Shown: positions 31,249-37,482 of the stretch, one piece after another
How positions within the stretch are numbered: the first letter of the stretch is position 1
Layout of the letters: each line of letters begins with the position of its first letter
Source of the DNA: JAGNLA01 sp964472265
Lineage (GTDB): Bacteria; Caldisericota; Caldisericia; JAAYUI01
Assembly (NCBI GenBank): GCA_964472265.1
Contig: CAYYJO010000007.1
Coordinates: 1 to 39,038, forward strand
Reading direction: 5' to 3'
DNA length: 39,038 bases
Notes under the pieces: model-generated
Told to the model about the DNA's origin: nothing
The model's input: the letters and a program-made list of their open reading frames with translations, nothing else
Databases searched by the model: none
Position numbers and translations under genes: made by a program

Positions 31249-32435
31249 TGATTCTTTTTGGCTTTGAGCTTCTTTGAGACGAGCCTGTCAGCCCGTTTCC
31301 TAAGATTTTCGAGATCTTGCGCCTGTCCGGTCAGGACTATATTGTTTCTGCTGATTGCCAGAGCTTTGTTTGTCAGCTCGAGAGCTTTTTCGTAGTTTTT
31401 TTCACGGTGCTCCAGATATTTTGCCTGCTCACATAGAGCAAATATAGAAAATGCTGAATTGCTAGACACTTTGGCGAAATATTTCTGAGCCTCGTCGTGG
31501 TCGCCTTTTTTCTTGTTGAGCTTTCCAAGGTTGACAAGAGCTTCATCCTTTATCTGCGACTCCTCACAGTCCATCGCTTTTTCAAGGAAATTGATGGCCA
31601 TTTCGGAACTGCCCTTGTTGTCTAAGTATCTTGCCATTCCAAGCATTTCTACGGTGTGGGAAAAATGTTTGCTCTCTGGATTTTCGTACATCGAATCAAG
31701 CACCGAAAGCAGAGTGGCCATGCTGGCGACGTCCTGCCTGTTGTGCTCGAAAACTTGTGCTATTTTTGCAGGGTTTCCGGTTCGGAGCCAGTCAAAGTAA
31801 ACTTCAGGAATCAAGGCTCCGTCGATGTCGTCTTCCCTGTCATGTCCAAGCACGTTGACCTCGAGGCTTTTCAGCGAGCATGATTCCAGTCTCCGCCTCC
31901 AGACTGGACGAGAGAGATGGAGCAGGTCGATGTGGGGTTTGCCTTTCAGGGTGTCTTCAACTCTTGAGAGCAGGAATCTTGTGGCAAGCAGTGGCTGGTC
32001 AAACATCTTGCCGTTGAACGATACCAGATGGGTGTAGTCTTTGCCGATGGTTGAAAGCGTTTCAAGCAACGCAGGCTCATCGGCAAAACCCGGCATGAAC
32101 AGCTGGATCACCAGAAACTTTGAACCGGTAAAAAAACCGATGCCCACCAAAAATGCGTAGGTTCCGGTTCCACCAGCCAAACCTGTCGTTTCGGTGTCGA
32201 AAAACAACATTTTTTCAGGGTCTGGTATGTCCATGCCAAGAATGGTCGAAATCTTTTCAAGTCTGAGCTTGCCAAAGTCGAAGGTCATCGATGACTCTGA
32301 TTGAAAAACTTTCATCGAGCCAATGGATGTCCACTCTCCCCTGATGTGCTCATCAAGCGGTGATGTTGCAATTGCCTTGTTTTCTACCGGCTTCTTCTCG
32401 CCGATTATCCTTGAAAGCCTGTCCGAAAGGCTCAT
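31242..32435 (-). CDS. YprB-like RNase H-fold exonuclease with C-terminal TPR repeats
   Basis: 397 residues from the ATG at 32435, supported by GAGG 8 nt upstream; an ATG at 32483 would lie at the -35 box. The nuclease domain (about 70-250) shows FFDTETTGLAGGTGTY (D80, E82, DEDD-type), HLVSFNGKMFDQPLL, and a late HNRQDVASMATLL with its terminal Asp. Residues about 260-390 are TPR-like helices (ALVNLGKLNKKKGDHDEA, EKNYEKALELTNKAL). YprB-type proteins are usually paired with a helicase; none is in the window. Substrate unknown, nucleic acid expected. Confidence 0.8.
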   Translation of the reverse strand: MSLSDRLSRIIGEKKPVENKAIATSPLDEHIRGEWTSIGSMKVFQSESSMTFDFGKLRLEKISTILGMDIPDPEKMLFFDTETTGLAGGTGTYAFLVGIGFFTGSKFLVIQLFMPGFADEPALLETLSTIGKDYTHLVSFNGKMFDQPLLATRFLLSRVEDTLKGKPHIDLLHLSRPVWRRRLESCSLKSLEVNVLGHDREDDIDGALIPEVYFDWLRTGNPAKIAQVFEHNRQDVASMATLLSVLDSMYENPESKHFSHTVEMLGMARYLDNKGSSEMAINFLEKAMDCEESQIKDEALVNLGKLNKKKGDHDEAQKYFAKVSSNSAFSIFALCEQAKYLEHREKNYEKALELTNKALAISRNNIVLTGQAQDLENLRKRADRLVSKKLKAKKNHQ

Positions 32436-32454
32436 GATTTCGACCTCACAACAA

Positions 32455-32483
32455 CAATTATTGTGGTTTTTTGTTTTTTTCAA
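32455..32483 (-). promoter_or_regulatory. Promoter of the YprB-like gene
   Basis: On the minus strand TTGAAA (32478-32483), 17 bp of A/C-rich spacer, TAATTG (32455-32460). The distance to the divergent dinB-type promoter is only 7 bp. Confidence 0.5.
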
Positions 32484-32490
32484 GCTGGAT

Positions 32491-32518
32491 TTGCCAAACT
32501 TGAAGTTTATTGTAGTAT
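32491..32518 (+). promoter_or_regulatory. Promoter of the DinB-family gene
   Basis: TTGCCA (32491-32496), 16 bp, TAGTAT (32513-32518), 6 nt before the ATG at 32525. No Shine-Dalgarno sequence. Confidence 0.5.
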
Positions 32519-32524
32519 TGACTT

Positions 32525-33007
32525 ATGAACTTTGATGACGCCAAAAGGATAATTAGCTGGGAACATGATTACTACGTCAAATACTTTCTTTCAAACATTA
32601 CTGTGGAATTCATGAACTTCAAGGTGAAGGTGGATTCAAAAAGCGTCCATGAAATCCTTACTCACATGATTGATTCAGCTGACGACTTCTTCTTTTTCTA
32701 TCTTTACACCGGCAAATTTCTTAAAGATTACGGCATTTCGCTGGATTTCAAAGATAAATTGCCAAAAGAAGCACTCGAAGTTCTTACGAGGATAAAAGAC
32801 CTTGAAATTGAGGCGCTTTCAAAGATTAAGTGTGAAAACTACTTTGAAAACATCGTCCGTGAAGAAGAGCACTGGATTTCGCTTGGGATAGTGATTAACC
32901 ACATCTCTGAGCACAAATCTTACCACATGGGTCAGCTCTTCATGATGGCCGATCTTGCTGGTATAAAGCTTGATGGGCACAAGCTACCATACGGAATCGA
33001 ACCCTAG
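32525..33007 (+). CDS. DinB/YfiT family protein
   Basis: 160 residues of a predicted four-helix bundle. The metal-binding histidine pattern of the family is visible: H47 in VHEILTHMIDS, and HISEHKSYHMGQLFMMADLAG near the C-terminus with two further candidates. Family members include metal-dependent thiol S-transferases and hydrolases; the substrate here is unknown. The promoter predicts a leaderless message. The stop overlaps the convergent aldolase stop within a shared CTAG. Confidence 0.8.
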   Translation: MNFDDAKRIISWEHDYYVKYFLSNITVEFMNFKVKVDSKSVHEILTHMIDSADDFFFFYLYTGKFLKDYGISLDFKDKLPKEALEVLTRIKDLEIEALSKIKCENYFENIVREEEHWISLGIVINHISEHKSYHMGQLFMMADLAGIKLDGHKLPYGIEP

Positions 33008-33657
33008 CAGTTTTTGCAGGCCAAAATCTTAAGGGCTATTTCTGCCGATTTTTCAGTTGCCTCCACGATATCGATTGCCGTTTCAAGGTCTTTGGCAGCA
33101 GCAACCAGCCCGTGCCTTGGCCAGATCAGCGCTTTTCTGCCGCTTTTCACCATCTCCACACTCGCCGTGGCAAGTTCTGTCGAGCCGGGTGGCAGGAACG
33201 GAACCAGTCCGAAACCGCCTGGAACAAAGACCGGAATTTCGGGAATGCGTGACAGCATTTCGTTAATTTTTTGTTCGTTTTGCTCAATCATCGACAAGGC
33301 AATGACATTGGTTGTGTGGACGTGGACAATGCACTTTTCATCGGTTTTTTCAAGTGCTTCGTGGATGAGCAGGTGCGCTATCATTTCCGATGAAGGTTTG
33401 GCGTTTTCGAGATCGAACCCAAACGTTTCCCCGTCGGCACCAACCCAAAAATATCCGACATCGTTTTCAGCTATATTCCGAAACCTCGAGCCAGAGGCTG
33501 TAATATACATTGAAAGTCCGGGCATAATTTTGACCGGGAGGTGGTTGAACGCGTTTCGGATTCTGCCGTGAGACCTGACCGAGATATTGCCTGCTCCTGC
33601 TTCAGCCCAGCCTTTTTGCCATAGATAATGGGCTGCATTTGCTATTTCATATTTCAT
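33004..33657 (-). CDS. Class II aldolase, rhamnulose-1-phosphate aldolase (RhaD)-like
   Basis: 217 residues from the ATG at 33657; the ATG at 33705 lies upstream of the promoter and was rejected. It begins MKYEIANAAHYLWQKGWAEAGAGNISVR. Expected active-site residues are present: TASGSRFRN (phosphate site), KPSSEMIAHLLIH (catalytic Glu), VHVHTTNVIAL (HxH zinc ligands) and WPRHGLVAAAKDLETAI (third His). The ending DIVEATEKSAEI and the PFLPPGSTELA segment match RhaD better than FucA or AraD. The reaction is reversible cleavage of a ketose-1-phosphate to DHAP and an aldehyde. No rhamnose genes are nearby; methylthioribulose-1-phosphate made by mtnA is a possible substrate. Confidence 0.82.
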   Translation of the reverse strand: MKYEIANAAHYLWQKGWAEAGAGNISVRSHGRIRNAFNHLPVKIMPGLSMYITASGSRFRNIAENDVGYFWVGADGETFGFDLENAKPSSEMIAHLLIHEALEKTDEKCIVHVHTTNVIALSMIEQNEQKINEMLSRIPEIPVFVPGGFGLVPFLPPGSTELATASVEMVKSGRKALIWPRHGLVAAAKDLETAIDIVEATEKSAEIALKILACKNC

Positions 33658-33664
33658 GGGATTA

Positions 33665-33693
33665 TGTATAGCCTCGCATCCCGAACCTGTCAA
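33665..33693 (-). promoter_or_regulatory. Promoter of the RhaD-like aldolase gene
   Basis: On the minus strand consensus TTGACA (33688-33693), 17 bp, TATACA (33665-33670), then 7 nt to the ATG at 33657. It sits 15 bp from the terminator of the symporter gene. Confidence 0.7.
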
Positions 33694-33707
33694 CGTTTTG
33701 GACAAAT

Positions 33708-33739
33708 AAAAAAAGGCCTGCTCATTGGCAGGCCTTTTT
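33708..33739 (-). terminator. Rho-independent terminator of the symporter gene
   Basis: Read on the minus strand: AAAAAGGCCTGC, a 6-nt loop, GCAGGCCTTTTT and two further T residues; a perfect 12-bp stem. It lies 14 nt after the symporter stop. Confidence 0.9.
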
Positions 33740-33752
33740 GGTCTGATTCAGA

Positions 33753-35348
33753 CTATTTGAAGCATTTGTCAACAAGCTCCTGCGGTAGTTTCTTTGTGAA
33801 TTTTGAAACCACAAACAGGGTGACCAGTGAGAACGGAAGGCCTATTGCACCTGCATCTATGAACACCCACGGTTTCCCAAGCACCGGTGTAATTCCGAAA
33901 CCGCCTGCGATCTTGCCGTTGAAGAACACTGCATAGGTGAGTGAAACAACCAGACCAACAACCATCGATGCGATGACTCCAGCCTTTGTCGTCCCCCTCC
34001 AAAACAGCGAGCCGATGATGGTTGGCAGGAATGTTGCTGAGCAAAGAGAGAAGAAGAAGGCAGTCAGAACGGCGACAACGCCAGAACCATGATCTTCTAT
34101 GTTTGCAAGCCAGAGGGAAAGCAAGAAAACGATGATTATCGCTATGAAGGTTCCAATTCTCTTCCACAAGAGCATGATTTTTGGATTCGGTTTTTTGATC
34201 ACGCCATCTTCAACAATATCTTTGCCAAGCGATGAGCCGAGTGTGTGGAACTGGGCTGCCGATGTCGAGATTGCAGCAGACAGCAGGGAAAGCAGGAAGA
34301 CGTACACAAACCATTGAGGCATAAATTTTGGATTGTTGAGGAATGTTGCAATGATGACGTCTGGATTGTTGCCTGCAGCCTGCATTGCAAGCTGGCCTGA
34401 ATCTTTGAAAAAATAGACGTTTGAGAGCGCTCCGGTGATATAGGCTGAACCAACAACCAGAAGGATGAACAGTGAACCGATGCCAACAGCCCTGTTGAGT
34501 TCCTTGCCTGACTTGACCGTCATGAAGCGGACGAGAAGCTGTGGCTGGGCAAGAACGCCAAGACCAATTGCCATCATCAGCGAAGAGATGGATGTCCACC
34601 ACAGGTCGGAGTTGAAGGCAGGGAAGGCAGCAAGCCCCTGGTGACCTGCCGCCGCCAGCTCTTTGGGGATCAGCTTTGTCAACTCCGCAAGCTGTGCATG
34701 GGCCGAGGTGATTCCGCCAAGGTTTATGTAGATTGAGAAAAGGAGGTAGATGCCTGCGCCTATCATGATTGTACCAAGGAATGCGTCAGCATAGACAACG
34801 CCCTTGAGTCCGCCGGTGATAACGTAGATGGCCACTATTGCCGTGTAGATGATAATTGCGATGATAAACTCAATGCTGAATGTAGTGTGCATGAATCTTG
34901 CTGCTCCGATGAGCACGGCTGCAGCGTAGAGCGGCATGAACACGAAAATGAACAGGGCTGAGAACCAACGTGCAAAGTTGGAGCCGTATCGCTTTGCCAT
35001 GAAGTCCGGAAACGTCTGGGCTTCAAGGTTGGCGCCGAGTTTTCTCATGCGCTTGCCAAACACAAGGAATGCAAGGACGATGCCGATTGCGATGTTTAGG
35101 AAAACAACCCAGAGCATCTGCATGCCAAGCTTGCCGGCAAGTCCGCCAAAACCGATGATGGCTGATGATGAGATGAAGGCTGCACCGTAGCTGATGGCCA
35201 TGAGATACGGGTGAACGTTCTGTCCGGCAAGAAGGAAATCAGCTGATGATTTTGTCTGTCTGTACCCGAGCCATGCCAGGAAACCCATGATGGCTACAAA
35301 TATACCTGAAAGGATTATAAGCAGTGGGAGATTGACGGATACTTCCAT
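33753..35348 (-). CDS. Sodium:solute symporter family transporter
   Basis: 531 residues with about 13 hydrophobic segments. It begins with a hydrophobic helix and GYRQTKSSADFLLAGQNVHP, and shows SYGAAFISSSAIIGFGGLAG (Na+ site region) and VITGGLKGVVYADAFLG, all typical of the SSS/PutP superfamily. Substrate cannot be read from sequence. It is co-transcribed with a 35-residue membrane protein whose last codons (AAGGAG) provide its ribosome binding site. A proline catabolism gene (rocA) is about 2 kb away, which makes proline one candidate. Confidence 0.9.
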   Translation of the reverse strand: MEVSVNLPLLIILSGIFVAIMGFLAWLGYRQTKSSADFLLAGQNVHPYLMAISYGAAFISSSAIIGFGGLAGKLGMQMLWVVFLNIAIGIVLAFLVFGKRMRKLGANLEAQTFPDFMAKRYGSNFARWFSALFIFVFMPLYAAAVLIGAARFMHTTFSIEFIIAIIIYTAIVAIYVITGGLKGVVYADAFLGTIMIGAGIYLLFSIYINLGGITSAHAQLAELTKLIPKELAAAGHQGLAAFPAFNSDLWWTSISSLMMAIGLGVLAQPQLLVRFMTVKSGKELNRAVGIGSLFILLVVGSAYITGALSNVYFFKDSGQLAMQAAGNNPDVIIATFLNNPKFMPQWFVYVFLLSLLSAAISTSAAQFHTLGSSLGKDIVEDGVIKKPNPKIMLLWKRIGTFIAIIIVFLLSLWLANIEDHGSGVVAVLTAFFFSLCSATFLPTIIGSLFWRGTTKAGVIASMVVGLVVSLTYAVFFNGKIAGGFGITPVLGKPWVFIDAGAIGLPFSLVTLFVVSKFTKKLPQELVDKCFK

Positions 35349-35456
35349 TTAGTTCTCCTTGTTCCAGAAAATCAAACCCCAGACAGCTCCGAAGACAGCC
35401 GAAAGAATCATGAGGATGAACCCCAGGAATGTCGCAAAATCAGAAAATCCGAGCAT
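35349..35456 (-). CDS. Symporter small accessory protein (35 residues)
   Basis: A small ORF with ATG at 35456 and TAA at 35349-35351, directly abutting the symporter start. It encodes MLGFSDFATFLGFILM followed by a hydrophobic stretch and ends GLIFWNKEN: one transmembrane helix with a charged C-terminus. GGAGG lies 4 nt upstream of the ATG and a strong promoter precedes it. Tiny membrane proteins of this form are recognised as companions of SSS transporters. The AAGGAG in its last codons is the Shine-Dalgarno sequence of the symporter, so the two should be translationally coupled. Confidence 0.8.
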   Translation of the reverse strand: MLGFSDFATFLGFILMILSAVFGAVWGLIFWNKEN

Positions 35457-35483
35457 AACGCCTCCAGTTTCGAATATGGATTT

Positions 35484-35512
35484 ATGATAATTGAAAACCG
35501 AAATTTAGGCAA
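35484..35512 (-). promoter_or_regulatory. Promoter of the symporter operon
   Basis: On the minus strand TTGCCT (35507-35512), 17 bp, TATCAT (35484-35489). The -35 box overlaps the last codons and stop of tatC. Confidence 0.65.
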
Positions 35513-36236
35513 CAGGATGAGTCTTGCGCCATTTGGCTTTTGAAATGGCCAGGCTGATCTCAAACAGGAGTACAACTGGGAAAGCGATGATGAGCATGGA
35601 AAGGCCGTCGTTTGGGGCGATGGCTGCAGCTAAAATCAAAATGATCAGCCAGATGAATTTCCTGGTTTTTGACAGCCATTCAGGAGATACCAGACCGATT
35701 GATGTGACAACAAAAACGACAATTGGCAACAGGAAGATTATTCCCATGCCAAAAATGAGGAACATGGAAAAATTGACGTACGAGGAGAGTGTGATCATCG
35801 GTGTCATGCCCTCGCCGAACTCAAGAAAAAACTGCCTTGCAAACGGAACCAGTGGCCAGGTTGCAAAACCAGAACCGATCAGGAACAGGATTATGGAAAG
35901 CGGGAGATAGGTGTAAAGCATTTGCCTTTCCTTCTTGAGCATACCAGGAATGACAAACATTGTCAGCTGATAAAGGATTATCGGCATGGCCAGGATAAAT
36001 CCGCCGAGTATTGCAATGAAGAATTTGGTTGAGAAAGCGTCGGTCACACCTGTAAAAAACAGTTTCAGTTCCTTGACTCCCAGCGATGGGATTGGGGCAG
36101 TCAGAAAGGCAATGATGTTGTCCGATTGCCACCAGACTACGCATGAACCAACAATAATGGCAAACGCCATTTTTATTATGCGCCACCGCAATTCGTCCAG
36201 ATGTGCAACGAGCGGTTTGGGTTTGTCCCGGATCAC
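35505..36236 (-). CDS. tatC: Sec-independent protein translocase TatC
   Basis: 243 residues with six predicted membrane helices. The N-terminal VAHLDELRWRIIKMA is the conserved TatC cytosolic motif that binds twin-arginine signals, and FQLTMFVIPGM-type and FFLEFGEG segments follow in order. The GTG start shares one base with the tatA stop (TAGTG), so the pair is translationally coupled. There is no tatB here, suggesting a minimal TatAC system. Confidence 0.95.
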   Translation of the reverse strand: MIRDKPKPLVAHLDELRWRIIKMAFAIIVGSCVVWWQSDNIIAFLTAPIPSLGVKELKLFFTGVTDAFSTKFFIAILGGFILAMPIILYQLTMFVIPGMLKKERQMLYTYLPLSIILFLIGSGFATWPLVPFARQFFLEFGEGMTPMITLSSYVNFSMFLIFGMGIIFLLPIVVFVVTSIGLVSPEWLSKTRKFIWLIILILAAAIAPNDGLSMLIIAFPVVLLFEISLAISKAKWRKTHPVA

Positions 36237-36430
36237 TATTTTTTCTGTTCCGTGGTGGTGTCTTTGGCTGTTGAATCCACGGTTTTGACCATATCGTCAG
36301 TGTTTTTCTTGAATTCGTCAATGCCCTTGCGAAGTGCCTTTGCAAATTCAGGAATTTTTGACGAGCCAAAGAAAACAAAGATGATCAGGGCTACAATCAG
36401 TATTATTACAATCTCTCTAATTCCAAACAT
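36236..36430 (-). CDS. tatA: Sec-independent protein translocase TatA
   Basis: 64 residues: one N-terminal membrane helix (EIVIILIVALIIFVFFG), the hinge GSSKIPEFAKALRKGIDEFKK forming the amphipathic helix, and a polar tail. The FG and the P-x-x-A-K-x-L pattern are diagnostic. The -10 box ends 6 nt before the ATG, so the mRNA is probably leaderless. Confidence 0.93.
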   Translation of the reverse strand: MFGIREIVIILIVALIIFVFFGSSKIPEFAKALRKGIDEFKKNTDDMVKTVDSTAKDTTTEQKK

Positions 36431-36436
36431 ATCGGC

Positions 36437-36464
36437 ATTATAAAACCAAAGGCTGGCACTTCAA
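36437..36464 (-). promoter_or_regulatory. Promoter of tatAC
   Basis: On the minus strand TTGAAG (36459-36464), 16 bp, TATAAT (36437-36442), 6 nt before the tatA ATG at 36430. The -35 box lies within an inverted repeat TTCAAGC/GCTTGAA (36460-36479) that also spans the stop of the lipoprotein gene. Confidence 0.7.
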
Positions 36465-36467
36465 GCC

Positions 36468-37355
36468 TTATTGCTTGAAAAACGCAACCCTCACTTTTTT
36501 GACGCCAGCCCCTACAAGCGTGAACGGTTCGCCGTCCTCCACTCCGAAGAATGAAATCAATGGCATAGGTGGAGTATTGCCAATCTCAATGGCTTCCCCG
36601 TTTACGATTTTGTAAGCCTTGTTGTTGCTGATATAGTAACTATGTGGAGTGTTGAGGATATACCTTGAAAAACAGCCCTGAAGCAGGATTGATTGATTGT
36701 CCAGCGAGACGAGGTTGCCCGAAAGCTCTGGGGTGTCAGTTCCTTCGATGACATAGCCATCATCGGGTACGGGAATGAACTGTGAAGTTGATGTCACCCC
36801 TATTGTTTCAACATCCTTCCCAATTTTGAGACTGAATCGCTTTACGATTGAATCCTCATCAAGGGCAGCTGTGAAGAGGTACTGTTTTCTGAAGTCGTCC
36901 CAAACAATACTAACAGCAGGTTTTGTCATGTCTGAGGAGTGGACAACTTTCCCGTTCACGGGTTGGTTAAAAATGTTAACAGATTTTATTCCATCAAACT
37001 CTTTCAAATTGAAACTGTTGCCGATGAGTTCAAGGAAAACTGCGGTGTTATCGTGGAAAGCGAAAATGCCTTTAAACAAATTCTTTGATATGACTGTTTT
37101 GTTAAACATTAGCGTTGACGGTGGCACTTGATATATCTGTGGTGAAGGTTTGTCGTCAATCAACCTTATCAGTGTGTTGTTTGTGATGCCCCAGGGTTTG
37201 AGTTCTTTACCAAACTCCCAAACAACGGTTCCTGCGAAATCCCTAAGCCTTTGCGAACTGCCGGGGGAGTCGTCAACAGATATCTCGCTTGAGAGACCCG
37301 TCGAACCGCACCCGATGGTCAATGCCATAAGAATCAATACCAGATAGGTTTTCAT
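36468..37355 (-). CDS. Predicted lipoprotein of unknown function
   Basis: 295 residues. The N-terminus MKTYLVLILMALTIGCGS is a lipoprotein signal with lipobox LTIGC, so the mature protein would start at a lipidated Cys16. The rest is beta-rich with no domain I recognise (for example GITNNTLIRLIDDKP, YLFTAALDEDSIVKRFSL, FTLVGAGVKKVRVAF); the pattern could be a small propeller or sandwich. It is transcribed alone from a promoter whose -10 box ends 6 nt before the ATG. No neighbour suggests a function. Confidence 0.75.
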   Translation of the reverse strand: MKTYLVLILMALTIGCGSTGLSSEISVDDSPGSSQRLRDFAGTVVWEFGKELKPWGITNNTLIRLIDDKPSPQIYQVPPSTLMFNKTVISKNLFKGIFAFHDNTAVFLELIGNSFNLKEFDGIKSVNIFNQPVNGKVVHSSDMTKPAVSIVWDDFRKQYLFTAALDEDSIVKRFSLKIGKDVETIGVTSTSQFIPVPDDGYVIEGTDTPELSGNLVSLDNQSILLQGCFSRYILNTPHSYYISNNKAYKIVNGEAIEIGNTPPMPLISFFGVEDGEPFTLVGAGVKKVRVAFFKQ

Positions 37356-37361
37356 GATTTG

Positions 37362-37389
37362 ATTCTACCACAAGTGGGCATGCGTTCAA
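37362..37389 (-). promoter_or_regulatory. Promoter of the lipoprotein gene
   Basis: On the minus strand TTGAAC (37384-37389), 16 bp, TAGAAT (37362-37367), 6 nt before the ATG at 37355. Confidence 0.65.
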
Positions 37390-37416
37390 GTTACAGGTTT
37401 TTGGCTTTCCAATAGT

Positions 37417-37444
37417 TTAACTTAACTTGTGAGTCCAATATAAT
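37417..37444 (+). promoter_or_regulatory. Promoter of rocA
   Basis: TTAACT (37417-37422), 16 bp, consensus TATAAT (37439-37444). The -35 box lies in a short tandem TTAACTTAACTT. A leader of about 32 nt ends in AAAGGAG (37472-37478). Confidence 0.55.
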
Positions 37445-37482
37445 GTCAACCGTTTGAAAAAGTACAGTTTGAAAGGAGAAAA

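Noticed and set aside
32436..32483. ATG at 32483 as start of the YprB-like gene
   Set aside because: It overlaps the -35 box of the predicted promoter and encodes a low-complexity peptide; the ATG at 32435 has a GAGG at proper distance.
33658..33705. ATG at 33705 as start of the aldolase
   Set aside because: The consensus TTGACA-17-TATACA promoter lies between it and the ATG at 33657, and class II aldolases begin near MKYEIANAAHYLW.
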